A stretch of 64,000 bases of DNA from the NCBI RefSeq assembly GCF_000005505.3, contig NC_016134.3, forward strand, positions 48,264,650-48,328,649, given 5' to 3'. The notes under the pieces were generated by a model. The model saw nothing but the letters and a program-made list of their open reading frames with translations, made no database searches and had not been told where the DNA came from. This document shows, piece by piece, positions 10,965-23,426 of this stretch. The position numbers and the translations under genes are program-made. The stretch's first letter is position 1, and the number at the start of each line of letters is the position of its first letter. The stretch comes from Brachypodium distachyon. Its lineage: Eukaryota; Streptophyta; Magnoliopsida; Poales; Poaceae.

Positions 10965-12760
10965 TATACGAAGGGCTCGTGACATGTCGTGTGACAAGTC
11001 GCATGCATAATGCAAGCAGTCCCTTGCAAGTCCATGCCGTTCAGACACTATATATAAAAACCAACTTGATATTTATTATTTTTTGTTGGGTTGGTGTTGT
11101 CCCATCCGATCCGACCCGATTGGACAGCTAGCTAGCTAGTCCATGCGATTCCATTGATGATTAGTTATTAAAGAAAATCTTGTTTTGGACGTGCTAGATA
11201 AGAAATCTATTCTCTTGACGACTGTGAAAGATGATGCATTGGTATATGACACAAAGTCAACGTCTCAAATGAAGAAAAACACAAGATTTTACAGAAAATA
11301 CCCTCTTTATTAACCTCAGCAAAAGACCTTTAGATTTCTAACTAAAAGTATTAGCCTTACAAAACAAGAGTTACATCGTTAAGCAAGAGGGAATCCATCC
11401 ACGATGAAGCTGGCTAGCTGCTTCAAATCTCTAGATTAATTTTTCTTTTTCTTTGGAGATTTTAACAGACATAAAAAAATGGCAGCATTACATGTAGCTT
11501 CTCTATGCCCTCTTCATATTTTAAATGACTTGGAGCTAGGTCTTGGCTCTCTGGTCTTGCTTGTTGGTGGGCACGTTAATCAGCAGGTAGCAAATTAATA
11601 CCAACAATATTGCAAATGGCCCTCCGTGTTTCCCAGTAATCTGGTTCTAACCTTGTGGTTTACTGCTTTCCTCCCAAAAGAAGAAGAATTCTAGCCTCAT
11701 TGGCAGCACGTTTCATCTAGCTAGCTCGATTCATGCATGTAGGAAAGTTCCTACAAGCTAATTACTAGAGGCCTAGAGCTATATATAGAGTCGTAAAGGC
11801 TAATTCCAAAAGTTTAAAGTGCATGCAAAGCATATACACAAACCAACGAGTCACAGCTGCAAGGCATTATTTGCAAAGCTTTCCCAAATATAGAGTATTA
11901 AATCCTAAATCTTTTTGACAAATTATTGATTTCTCCTTGTGTAACATATATTTTCCAAAAGCAACATGCATAACTAGTTTTGAAAATGAACTTACTTTGT
12001 TTAGCATGCACGTGGAAAATAGTACCGTCCGGTGGTGAAATTAAATGGAATGATGCATGATTGGAGAATTAGAAGCCTTCTTCAAGTGGTATATATGTAG
12101 TGCTGAAAATGTGTAGTGATCGATGTGAATTAGTACTAGATGCTAATTCGCTGGTTGAGTAGTGGAGGACTAGCTATATATAGCTACCAGCTGCTTTGCA
12201 TGACTTGCTTGGAAGAACTAGTAGTAGAATCTTGTCTGGTTTTCCAAGGGAATCGATGATCATCTACTTCTCTTACTTAATGTGGAAAGATCGATCATTG
12301 GCATTCATTATGTGCAACCAATAATCTGATCGATCTGATCTATGGAGTTGAAGAAAATTAATCTCATTATGCATCCATGCGGCTCATCCAGACAGTTAGT
12401 TTGATTTGGGCTTATTTTGCCTCTGCATGCTCGATTAGTTAATTATACTGTACTTTTTTTCTAACATGACTTGGCTCCACGTCTTCTTGGGTGTATTAAT
12501 TAATTAAAAGGAATGGAATCTCACAAGTCTCGGACGTCATTAGTTCTTTATTACATGCTTGTTTTACAAATCACCCTCTCAGTTACCCAATATCAATTTT
12601 TACATCTCTGTGCAATGCATGCGTGCTCTAGCCATCATTTTCCATTTTTATCTTGCCAGCTAGTAGTAGTAGTGTAGTATTCCCTCTTATCCTAAATTCT
12701 TGACTCAAATTTGTCCAAATGTTGATTTATCTATTTTTAAAAACGTCTAGAAAGAGTACA
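10965..12760. repeat. Left copy of a ~1.7 kb non-coding direct duplication
   Basis: Blocks match 16390-18000 in the same order and orientation: gaagggctcgtg and gtgtgac.agtcgc (10975/16430), tggcagcatta.atgtagcttc (11479/16657), gccctccgtgtttcccagta (11617/16799), gactagctat and gcttggaagaacta (12165/17430), and ggaaagatcgatcattggca (12283/17549). Neither copy has a convincing open frame or a recognised RNA. Confidence 0.8.
12680..12756. mobile_element. Small TA-flanked insertion, Stowaway-like
   Basis: Starts ttccctcttatcctaaattc and ends tctagaaagag, flanked by TA on both sides. The right-hand copy of the duplication near 17965 lacks it (gctagtacaagatcag). The inverted repeats are weak, so the class is tentative. 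Confidence 0.5.
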
Positions 12761-12873
12761 AGATCAGCTAGCAGGACATATCTATTGGAAGCGGGAAAAG
12801 ATCGAAGCCACAGTGGTGAGTTTCCCGCAGCCGCAACAGATACAATTAGCCACCAATCACGCCCTTTGAATTA

Positions 12874-12941
12874 CTCCTTCCAACCCATAAAAAGTGTGAC
12901 TTATTACAAAATGGACGACACTTTTTAGAGGTCGGAGAGAG
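12874..12941. mobile_element. Stowaway-like MITE, 68 bp
   Basis: Terminal inverted repeats ctccttccaacccataaaaa and tttttagaggtcggagagag, flanked by TA (12872-12873 and 12942-12943). Confidence 0.8.
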
Positions 12942-13166
12942 TACACAAAATGGACTGGTCACGGATGCTTCGGTTCCACAGGGATGCAACCCGCCCGAGA
13001 AGCTCGTTCAAACATTAAAGAAACTCTTGAAGCAAGAAGAACTGAGTGACCTCGAAGGGATATATTGCAATTAAGCCTATGTGACAGGAACTGAGCAATG
13101 AAAACTGTACAGATTCCTTTTGGGCAAAATTTGTTAGAACAGCAGTCTAACAACAGACTGGAAGCT

Positions 13167-15795
13167 CTATCTGATCAGTGACTGTGCACGCTGCTGGCGC
13201 TGGTTCTCCTTCAACGTCTCCTTGGGTGAGAGTTTGTCGCCCATCAGTGTAACCTTCCAACAATCAGCTTGGAGGACGAAAACTGACCCAGCTTTTGGTA
13301 CAACTGCAGGTTTCAAAGTAAGCTACTGAGACAGCAATCCAGACAGATCTGCGGAATTAATAGTATCTCATGTTCTATGAGCAAGAAGCTGAAGAACCCT
13401 TGTTATTTGCAAGTACTAATCATGAAAAATTCAAGCGTGGACCACACAAAAATATAGGTATATATAGGTACTGTTTGAACATCAGGGAACACCTTTCTGT
13501 TGTAAATTTCATGGTATTTCTTTGCCAATTCAATGAGAATCAAATGGACAAAAAGCTAAAATAGATTTATTTAGCAGAATCTGCAGTAATACAAGTATTG
13601 AATTAGCGGTAGAAACAAAAGGCTGGCATAAATTGTAATAACCATATCTTTCAGAAGAGAAAAGGATTGCAACAGCCATGATCTCAAGCAAAATAAACAA
13701 TGACTTTTACTAGTCTCTTCAAAATATCGCATTAGGAAGTGGAATACTAAGTACCTCGAAAGTGGTTATCCTCTGATATAATTCCAAAAGTTTCTGCAGT
13801 GTCACAAATCATGATGCCACTTACACCTTCATATAAAGCAGCTTTGCACTGGGCCACTGCAAATAACAAAAAAAATCCATATAAACCATGAAGAAATCAA
13901 CAGAAACAGTCAAACAATCCAGTATGCAACTAATTCAAGTATATGAATCACCTATTAGAAGGGCCCCATGAAGATCTGATGAAAGGAGGGATTCAGCCAA
14001 TTGCTTTTTCCTATGTAGAAAACAGGAGACATAAGTACCTCACATATAGTATATAAAATGCATAATAAAAGGGTAAGACCCAGTTTTGAAAAAGGTTAAA
14101 CTGATCTGTCATTTCTAGTTTAAATAGTAGTATTACTTATTTGGATATTTAGCTCATTATTGCATTTCTTGGTTTTAGTTGCTCAACTCTTCGAATTTGT
14201 TAATATTCAAGAATTCCTTATAATGACAGTTGGATCTATATTTGAAACAATAAAACCATATGATTTAGTCCCTACAGGCAATACAGATAGCAGTTTGGGT
14301 TGGCCGATTTTATTAACAGCATAAAGCTAGCGTGTGCGTTATAGTGATTACGTGTTAAAACTAACTGTACATTCAGAATGCATATAACGAAAGTAGTTCA
14401 AATGCAGAATTCAACCTATTAGCTGCAGGATTCTATTAAAGAAAACACCAACTACGGAAGGTCTGAAAACAGAAATTTAAGACCAAGAGACCAGTAGCTG
14501 CAAAATATTCAGAGACCAAGTGCATTTCTCAAAAAATAAAAAATTCAGAGACCAAGTGCATTTCTCTTGCTGAAGTTTAGGATATAAACATCATACACCT
14601 TTTATCTTTCCCTACAATAAGAGCACAATTATGGAAAAGAGGCCTCAAAATAACAGACGGAAAAGATAGTGTGAGATCCATACGGGGTACTTTTGGTAAG
14701 CTCTCGCATATACTCTTTCCACATTTCATGCATTGGCTTATAGAGGTCAAACCTGCAAAGAACAAGAATCACTTGTAAACACTGCATAACTCTTATGACC
14801 AAGAATATGTGGGAATTTTAGCAAGAATACAATCGTGTTCATTCTTGTCGTAAAAGATCATGATAGAGGAAAAAAACTCAAATCTACACGATAACCATAT
14901 AAAGCAAACTCTTTCCACGAGGCTTACCTGTGGAATGTATCATGTAAATGAAATGACCCACATTTCTTATGCTGCTTCAGTGACATGTGTCGTTTTGATC
15001 TCTTTGAATGAATCAACAAAGATCGTGATTGCGCATCCACTAGCCTAGGACCCCTCTGGACATAGTTATCCAAAAGAATCCCTTTTTCCAGCTTTAACTT
15101 TTTTGCTCCTTTGGTAATTTTCCCAGCCCCGCCTTTCTGAATTATATCATAAAGAGCACTCTGAACTAAATCTGTGCTATCGAGATCCTACACCAAAGTT
15201 CACCGCACAGAAAAATTAGACATTGTTTCATCAATTCTCGCATATAAAATTAAATTTGAAATCCACAACCCATATCAGGGGAATGTTTACTGAAATGTTA
15301 TCTTGCGACAAATTACCATGAAGAGCAAATGAAAGTTCAGAGTATATAGGATTGGTTTCTTCACCTACAAGGTTAAGAAATTAGGCAGGTCTTTATGTCC
15401 CCAGTAGTCCTCTTCAAAGATGTTTATAAAGGAGAGTGCGCGCGTGGGGTTTACCTGAAGAAGCAGAAGGTTTTTGTTTATGACTGGAAGTTGCTTGAGC
15501 TGAGAAGCAGACGTAGTATGAGAAAAACCGGTGAGACATAAAAATTGCGTCAACAGAATGGAGAATCATGGACAAAACTTAAACCTTTAAGCATAGGGAG
15601 CTGGGCAGAAGTTTGACATGGAGTGGATTCAGGAGTTTTGAGTTTCCTCTGTGGATCAAACTTGGGCTTGGGGGTACAATCTTTGTTCTGCTGAAGTTTA
15701 AGCTGTTCACCTTGCAGTTGCTTAGCTTTAGCTGCTGCATACCGTTGTTGAATGGCTTCTAAGGTCTGTCTCTTGTGATCAGAAATAGTTGGCAT
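13167..15795 (-). CDS. POP4: RNase P/MRP protein subunit POP4 (RPP29/p29) homologue
   Basis: Seven coding exons: 15795-15585, 15483-15455, 15187-14928, 14752-14684, 14010-13952, 13856-13755 and 13303-13167. All join in phase to give 288 residues. The N-terminal part is basic and Gln/Lys-rich (RQTLEAIQQRYAAAKAKQLQ). The conserved C-terminal part carries KRSKRHMSLKQHKKCG, FDLYKPMHEMWKEYMREL, then the Rof/RNase P p29 fold: SSDLHGALLIVAQCKAALY, EGVSGIMICDTAETFGII and VPKAGSVFVLQADCWKVTLM, ending RQQRAQSLIR. POP4 binds the RNA of RNase P and RNase MRP and acts in nuclear tRNA 5' processing and rRNA maturation. The ATG at 15795 is the first in frame after a likely TTTAATCTCAG acceptor, so a 5' untranslated intron is probable. 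Exon 2 is only 29 nt; of two candidate acceptors only the one before 15483 keeps the frame. Confidence 0.88.
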
Positions 15796-15889
15796 TGAGC
15801 CCAAGCTAGATCTGAGATTAAAGAAAGCTTGAAGGTATGAGTGTGATACAAATACTCCATGGTGGCGAAATGGCCGGGAACGAGAGATC

Positions 15890-16065
15890 AACCTGGTGGC
15901 GCGAGGAGGGAGACGAGCGACGGAGCGGGGGCGCTCGGCAGTGGGATGGGGAGGGAGACGAGCTACGGGGCTGGGGCGCTCGGCATCGGGACGGGGTGGC
16001 GGCGCTCGCTCGAGGAGGAAGACGAGCGACGGAGCGACGGGGTTGGGCCGCTCGGCACCTGATTT
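15890..16065. repeat. GC-rich minisatellite at the POP4 5' end
   Basis: About three imperfect units built on gaggagggagacgagcgac, ggggcgctcggca. They lie where the minus-strand POP4 transcript should begin. They create long open frames on the plus strand that are compositional shadows. Confidence 0.65.
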
Positions 16066-16389
16066 TTATTTCCAAAATACTCGAGTCCATGCCGTCCACA
16101 CCAGGCCAAAGTATTCATAGAACCAAGGTATTATTTATTACTTTTATTTTTGCTGGGGCTCAAACTAAACAGCTTTATATAAGATGCCCGGATCTAAAAA
16201 CATATATTGATGGATTCTTCTAATCCGTATAAATTTTGTCAAAAATTGAAAAGTTTGACTTATAACAAACTAAGTCCGGTCTTTGCAAAAAAAACAAAAA
16301 CTAAGTCTAATATCCAAAACGCGACGTCTATATATATCTTGTGTGTGGACGTACCTATGGTACGGGGTACTCTTTGTTCATATATCTCA

Positions 16390-18000
16390 TACCTGCAGGC
16401 TGCAGGCAAAGAAATTATATCGGAATGGATGAAGGGCTCGTGTCTTGTCGTGTGACGAGTCGCGCGCACATGCATAATGCGTGCCAGTCTCAGGTCCATG
16501 CCGTTCACACCGCACCAAGAAAAAAAATTAATCCATCCACAAATCTTGGTGATTGGATCGGTTGTTACCAACGACTTAGAAGTGATTGTTTTTCCGTCGT
16601 CATAAAAATAACAAAACCGTAAAAGGATTCCTTAGAGATTTTAACGGTCATAAAACATGGCAGCATTATATGTAGCTTCTCTATGCACTGTTCATATTTT
16701 AAATGACTTGGAGCTAGGTCCTGGCTCTCCGGTCTTGCTTGTGTTGGTGGGCACGTTAATCAGCAGGTACGGTACCAAACACCAGAAATATTGCAAATGG
16801 CCCTCCGTGTTTCCCAGTAATCACCTCTTCTCTCTGGTTTCCTTTCCTCCCAAAGAAAGAAGAAGAATTCTAGCTAGCACGTGGTAGCACGTTTCCTGTG
16901 GCTCGATTCATGCATGTAGGGAAGTTCCTGCACGCTACTCCATCGGTTTCATAATTCTTGTCAAAATATTACATATATGTAGATGTTTTTTAGAATAGGT
17001 ACATTCATTTTTGAATAAAATTAAGACAAAAAGTAATTACGTTCCAGTGGCCTAGAGCTACATAAATATAGTCATAAAGGCTAGTTCCAAAAGTTTAAAG
17101 TGCATGCAAGCATATACAGAAACCAACAAGCCACAGCTGCAATTAAGGCATTATTTGCAAGCTCTCCTTTCCCAAATATAGAGTACTATCAAATTAATCT
17201 TTTTGACAAACTATCGATTTCTCTTTCTGTAACATGTTTTCCAAAAGGAAGACGAACTGTTTGGTTTTATGGTGTGTTATGAATTTACTTTGTTTTGCAT
17301 GCGCGTGGAAAATATATAGTACCGGTGGTGAAATTAAATGGAATGATGCATGATGTACTAATTTGTGATCTACAAATTAGTGCCGGTGTGTCGATCGAAT
17401 AGATGCTAATTCGCTGGTTGAGTGGAGGACTAGCTATAGCTACAAGCTGCTTTGCATGACTTGCTTGGAAGAACTAGCAGCAGAAGAATCTTGTCTGGTT
17501 TTCCAAGGGAATCGATCGATGATCATATACTTCTCTTGACTTAATGTGGAAAGATCGATCATTGGCATATTCATTATATATGTACAACCAATATCTGATT
17601 GATCTGATGGAGTTGAAGATGATAATCTCATTATGCATTCATGCAACTCATCCAGACAGTTTGAATCCCCAAGAATGCAACAAAAGGAAAGGAAAAATTG
17701 GGCTTATATATTTTGCTCGATTAATTAACATTTGCATGTTTTCTAACATGACCTGGCTCCACGTACGTCTTCTTTGGCAGTACGTATATTAAAGGAAAGG
17801 AATCTTGCAAGTCTCGGTCATTAGTTCTTTATACACGCTTGTTTTACAAATCGCCCTCTCATTTACCCAATATCAATTTTTTACATCTCTGTTCACGCAC
17901 ATGCTCTAGCTAGCTAGCTAGCTATATATTCCCGCTATTAATTTCCATTTTTATCTTGCCAGCTACTGTCCTAGCTAGTACAAGATCAGCACGACATACA
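16390..18000. repeat. Right copy of the ~1.7 kb non-coding direct duplication
   Basis: Collinear with 10965-12760 (see that entry). The two copies flank the POP4-like gene. They differ by insertions, including the 12680-12756 element present only on the left and a TA-bounded segment at about 16937-17036 present only here. No gene recognised within it. Confidence 0.8.
16937..17036. mobile_element. Possible degenerate Stowaway-like insertion
   Basis: Begins ctccatcggtttcataattc after TA and ends near gacaaaaagtaatta. The left duplicate near 11757 lacks the block. The inverted repeats are only partial, so identity is tentative. Confidence 0.45.
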
Positions 18001-18845
18001 TTAATTGGAGAATGTATAACCAGTTGTGTGATTTGGTCAGTATCCGGCCAGGAAGTTGCATAGGAAGGAAGGAAGGGACCCAAAAGAGACAACACGTTTG
18101 CTCTTAATCAAGTGCCAATATATACAGCTAGCTAGCTTAGCTAGAATGAGAATGTTTCATAATTGTTGCGTATATATATTGCTTGACGAGATACTAGTAA
18201 AAAGCTACTACCAAAAAGTCCCCCAGCTGCCAAATTAAAGAGACCTTATTAATTAATCAAATTAACCTGGTGGCGCACTAACACAATGATAGAGCAGCAA
18301 TTGCAAAAGATCTCCTTCCCATGTATGTATACATGTAACTCAAGCAAAGAAGAAATTATGGACCCTTAATTTCTGACTAAGAATTGTTCTTAATTAAACC
18401 TACTGTGACATAATACTCCACGGGAAAAGAGGGACTTTTGGAGAAAACTAAAAACAAATCAGTTGGACATAAAGTTTATAGAAACAAAAGAGGGGGCTGC
18501 ACGTGAAAAAACCACCCTTTTTTGAAACAGCGTCGCGTCTCTTGGCATCTTCTTCCTCGCCCAGAGAGAAAGAGAAGCCATTTCTTCCCTTGGTCTCCTC
18601 TTCCTCTTCCTCTTCTTCACGCGGAGGAGACGGCGCACGCGAACGCGGACGCGGAGACGACGACCTCAATGCCCACCACGCGCCATTAGAGCGCATCGCT
18701 AGATCACAGCAGAGCAGAGCAGAGAGTGTTGTACAGAGAGGAGCGGCATCTCATTCTCCTATACTACTAGTAGTTCTCCTAGGAGGAGGAGAAGGAGATT
18801 CGGCTCCTCCAACCTCCCGCTCCGGACCAGCAACCGGACGAATCA
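18001..18845. promoter_or_regulatory. Upstream region and 5' leader of the phospholipase C gene
   Basis: AT-rich DNA to about 18490, then GC-rich sequence with CT-rich (cttcctcttcctcttcttc) and GA-rich tracts typical of a grass 5' untranslated leader. An open frame running through it overlaps the true start in another frame and shows no domain. Confidence 0.4.
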
Positions 18846-21800
18846 ATGGGGAGCTACGCCTACAGGTACTGCATGTGCTTCACCCGCAAGTTCCGCTCCC
18901 CGGACGCGCACCCGCCGCCCGACGTCCGCGCCGCCCACGCCGCCGCCGCTTCCGCCGACGAAGGAGCCGGGCTCCGACGCTTCCTCGCCGACGTGCAGCG
19001 GGAGGACCCCTCCGAGGCGGACCGCATCCTCGCGGCCCTCGCCGGCGGCGGGGGCGGCGGGATCGCGCGCCTCGTCGGCCGCTCCCCGGCCCTGCCCTCG
19101 CTCGACGACTTCTTCGGCTTCCTCTTCTCCCCCGACCTCAACCCGCCCATCCCCGACAAGGTCAGTTCGTCTGTTTCTTCCTCGATTGATTGCTTCGGGA
19201 ATTTAAGGAAATTGAACTGAGTTGATTGCTGCTGCGTCGATCGATTCGGCCGATCCCCCGATCTTGTTGCCCATTTTGGTTGACTTCGTGCCACTCTGCT
19301 CTGTGTTGTCTTGCAATGCTACTATGCTAGTGGTCAACGCGCTTGGTTCTAAAAAAACACACGAGCGCCTCGTTCCTCTTTAGGATACGATTTGATGGAT
19401 GGAAGGTGAATGGGTGATGTGGACTTCACATCCACGCTTGTCTGACATCGCACTCCACTAGAAAACCAACAAAGGGGGTCTATTTTTAGGTTGTCGAAAA
19501 CTACTTCAAGAAAAGCTTGGTCTCGTTCATCCCCCACACATCACCAACAAATTTGCTCTGCCGTTAATGATTCTTGCCATGATCTCTTACTTGTTTTCAG
19601 ATTGTCAGTTTTTATTTAGTGATCCTCATCCAGTGGTTAGACTTGAAAGAATACAACATGATGTAGGCTATTGTACAAACTACAAAATGTGGGCTTTTGT
19701 GTTGCTCATTTCTATTTTTTTTATTTTATTTCTCTGTTGACCGACCCTTACATTATGTCTCATTCTTCTGTTAATTCTCTGCTCAGGTTCACCAGGACAT
19801 GTCAGCCCCGATTTCTCATTATTATGTGTTCACCGGTCACAATTCTTACTTGACTGGGAACCAGCTTAATAGTGACTCCAGTGACATCCCAATCATAAGA
19901 GCATTGCAGAGGGGCGTGAGAGTGATTGAGCTCGATATGTGGCCCAACTCCGCAAAGAACTGTGTTGAGATTCTCCATGGAGGGTAGGGATTCTGCTTCC
20001 TCAAAACATTGCCTTTATGAATACTTGTCATATTTACATTGGGTAACAATTCTCAGCATGGTTGCAACATATGTTATACTGACATTTTGGTCACAAAACT
20101 GAACATATCTTGTATCATGACATCCCTTTTTTTTAACAAATGTCACTCTGTGCTTAGCTCTGTTTCTGAGTGGATCTGTTGACGAGTGTGACTACTCTAC
20201 CAAGAAAGGTCAATCACCACATGTTCCTTTTCATATGAACCCTACTAGATGGTCCTGCTGTACCGGACAATTCTGATACATATTCACTCCTCTGCATGTG
20301 AGTGTATTAATTGCACTTAGTATTGAACAGTATACATAGTTGCTGCATAATAAACTGAACTCTTCCAGTGAAGTAACTTTTGTAGTGTATGGATAAGGTA
20401 GAATGTGACATTACAGACTGTGTGTTTTCTTTTTGGTAGAAAGAAAAGATCAAGTTGGGCCTAGTAGTAAATATCGTATATGTTTCAGATTATTTTGAAC
20501 TGGTAGACTTATGGCATGAGATACTATATAAGCCTGTTTAACTTAACACATAAATTTATGACTTCTGTCAAACCAAAATTTCACCTGACCTTACCTTTTG
20601 TTTTATTAGCTTCTCGATTATATCGTCAATTTTGTATTTGTTTGAACTGAAAACTGTAGGGGGTTGTTTTTCTTTTTGTCTAGTCATAACCTGTTTCTTG
20701 AATTTGCAACTATCCCTTTTTCCCCAATATATTTCTAATTTTGCCTTCCTTTTCATGTCATTTGAAAGGACGCTGACTGCACCTGTAGAAATCATCAAAT
20801 GTTTAAAGTCCATTAAAGAACATGCCTTCTGTGCCTCTACATATCCTCTTGTAATTACTCTAGAAGATCACCTGACTGCAGATCTCCAAGCTAAAGTAGC
20901 TGAGGTAACGTGTATTTTGTATACTATTTTCCTGTACATGTTTCATTTAAATCATCAATTCTGACTCCAAATTATTATAGATGATCACCGAAACATTTGG
21001 GGACCTCCTTTATGTCCCTAGTTCAGACGCACTAAATGAGTTTCCTTCTCCAGAAGCTCTAATGAAAAGAATAATCATCTCGACTAAACCGCCACAAGAA
21101 TTCAGGGAATTTCTTAAAGCTCAGGGTAATCAGAACAACAATGGCAACACAGCTAATTTGTCAGACGAAGGAGCCCTGAGAAGATTAGATTCAAATGCTG
21201 ATGATTCTGATGGAAAGGTCTGCAATATATGTGCCTTTTGAAGGCATGCACCCATTAGCAAAAGTAAAGAACTCATTAAGTAATGAAATTCATACTTGTT
21301 ATTGTCATGAGCAGGATGATCTGGATGAGGAAGATGATGAAGAATCTGAGGAAGAGGATCCCAAATTTCAGCCAGATACTGCCTGTGAGTATAGGAAACT
21401 GATAACCATACATGCTGGCAAACCAAAAGGCCATTTGAGGGATGCACTTAAGGTGGACCCTGACAAAGTCAGGCGCCTTTCTTTGAGCGAGACACAATTG
21501 ACTAAAGCAACAGCTTCTCATGGTGCTGATATCATAAGGTAAACGGATTCTACCAATAGTTGATTATGTTAGAAGCTCAGTGCACAAGAACATTAGGAGT
21601 TTTATGGTCAATTAATTGTGATATGATTGGAGGCGTATGAACCCACCCACCTCCAGTCATTTTATCATTGTTGCGGTTTGTGCTTTTAGAGTGACGGAAT
21701 AACTGTTTCTCCAAGGGGAAAAGAAGAGCTGTTGATAACAATAAATTATTTGTAATAGACTGCTACTTGGACGAGATATTGCGCTTACAGTCATTTTGAT

Positions 21801-23114
21801 ACCCTTTACGCACTATTTTCTGAATTGTAATGTTAAGTGTCTACTTATGCAAAATCTAAGGCATTTCATTTGATGTCATAGACGCTGGTTTAATATTTGG
21901 AATGTGATGGATCTTCCTGTTTTTTTTTCCTCGACATTATTTCCTAAAGAAAAGCTGACACACTGCTGAGATTTAATTTAGGTTGCATCTTGGTTCCTTG
22001 AACATCTGGTAAATGTTTATCTGACGTGCATAAATCTGAATCAGGTTCACTCAGAAGAATATACTGAGGGTTTATCCAAAGGGTACAAGGATTAATTCTT
22101 CTAATTATGATCCAATAAATGCCTGGACTCATGGCGCTCAGATGGTTGCATTTAACATGCAGGTTGGATTACAGTTCTTAACTGTATTTTTATAGACAAA
22201 CTTCTTTTCCCATTTTTGCTTGATTTTATCCTTACATGTTGTATTATGCAAATCAATATAGTGTTGTAGGCGAAGTTAAGCTGTTCTGACAGACCCAGAA
22301 TATGAATTGCATCTTAACAGTTGGCAATGCGTTGTGTCATTACAATTTCTTTGTTTTGATTGGTTCTCATTTTTCAGGGACATGACAAATCGCTAAGGTT
22401 AATGCAAGGATTTTTTAGAGCCAATGGGGGTTGTGGGTATGTTAAAAAGCCCGACTTCTTGCTGAAGACAGGTCCGAATGGCGAAGTATTTGATCCCAAA
22501 GCAAATCTGCCTGTGAAGAAAACTCTGAAGGTCGTCAATATACATTTCTGAAACGGATAATCTTCCTGATACCATAGCCATACATGGTTAACACGTTGCA
22601 ATGCTTAAGCAGGTCAAAGTATACATGGGAGACGGGTGGCGCATGGACTTCAGCAAAACCCATTTCGACGCCTTTTCTCCGCCCGATTTCTACGCCAGGG
22701 TATGTATCTCGTGTAGTTAAACGCCGAGCCATAATCATCCATGTCGTGAAAGAAGCTTTCAGTGTTTCACCGTACCTAACTGTGCTGGTGAATACTGAAT
22801 GTTCCCTGGCAATTAAACAGGTAGGGATAGCAGGAGTGAAGGCGGACTGCGTGATGAAGAAGACGAAGACGATCGAGGACCAGTGGGTGCCGGTGTGGGA
22901 CGAAGAGTTCACATTCCCGCTGACGGTCCCGGAGCTGGCCCTGCTGAGGGTGGAGGTGCAGGAGTACGACATGTCGGAGAAGCATGACTTTGGCGGGCAG
23001 ACGTGCCTGCCGGTGATGGAGCTGAAGCAAGGCATCCGCGCCGTGCCCCTCCATGATCGCAAGGGCAACCGGTACAAGTCCGTCAGGCTTCTCATGCGCT
23101 TCGACCTCATCTAG
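18846..23114 (+). CDS. PLC: Phosphoinositide-specific phospholipase C
   Basis: Nine exons, the usual number for plant PI-PLCs: 18846-19160, 19787-19983, 20769-20904, 20981-21217, 21315-21538, 22045-22162, 22378-22530, 22613-22699 and 22821-23114. They give 586 residues. The N-terminus (1-105) is the EF-hand-like region. The X domain begins about residue 109, with catalytic His123 in [14 protein letters not shown], and a second His near 169 in ILHGG. An acidic linker ([16 protein letters not shown]) precedes the Y domain (about 315-440: [32 protein letters not shown]). The C2 domain (about 460-586) includes [13 protein letters not shown] and ends RLLMRFDLI. The enzyme hydrolyses phosphatidylinositol 4-phosphate or 4,5-bisphosphate at membranes in a calcium-dependent way. 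Like other plant PLCs it lacks a PH domain. I cannot assign the paralogue number from sequence alone. Confidence 0.95.
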
Positions 23115-23386
23115 CCTCGCTGCAACCATCTTTGCAGTGACCGGAGCTTGGTTGTGTCCATGAGAAAGAACTGAGAATGAGATAAATCCTGAGCAGGATA
23201 ACATTGTGGGTTGTGTGCTTCAGTCTGGCTGGTGTTATATGTAGGAGTAGTTGTCATCTTGTCTGAATAATAATAAGCAGCAGCAGCAAGAGTGCCTGGT
23301 TTTGTTCTTCTTGTGCAGTCTGAATGGGGGTTGTGTTGAACTGTTATCTGTTGTAAGTACAGTAGTGGTGGTGGAGGAGAAGGGCA

Positions 23387-23392
<6 letters not shown>

Positions 23393-23424
<32 letters not shown>
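23393..23424. repeat. AT dinucleotide microsatellite
   Basis: About 16 AT units just downstream of the phospholipase C stop, within or just after its 3' untranslated region. Confidence 0.9.

Positions 23425-23426
<2 letters not shown>

Larger units (their letters stand above)
9945..13166. other. Intergenic between the ankyrin gene and POP4-like gene
   Basis: No gene recognised. Near 10040-10200 there are short tandem repeats around agctagcttgg and gtgtctaca upstream of the ankyrin gene. The segment 10478-10600 repeats the left window edge. From about 10965 to 12760 lies one arm of a large non-coding direct duplication. Two small MITE-like insertions are at 12680-12756 and 12874-12941. The last part, near 12950-13166, is probably 3' untranslated sequence of the POP4-like gene. 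Confidence 0.5.

Noticed and set aside
12150..12420. Possible microRNA hairpin in the duplicated block (gaatcttgtctggttttcc slightly resembles a miR166 star strand)
   Set aside because: No matching mature strand was found on the opposite arm and no convincing stem could be drawn by eye, in either copy.
15837..16223. Plus-strand open frame of 128 codons opposite the POP4 5' end
   Set aside because: Arg/Gly/Ala low complexity generated by the GC minisatellite; no domain.
18503..19189. Long plus-strand open frame overlapping the phospholipase C start
   Set aside because: It is the GC-rich leader and exon 1 read in another frame; the encoded sequence is Arg/Pro-rich low complexity, whereas the frame from 18846 gives a complete phospholipase C.
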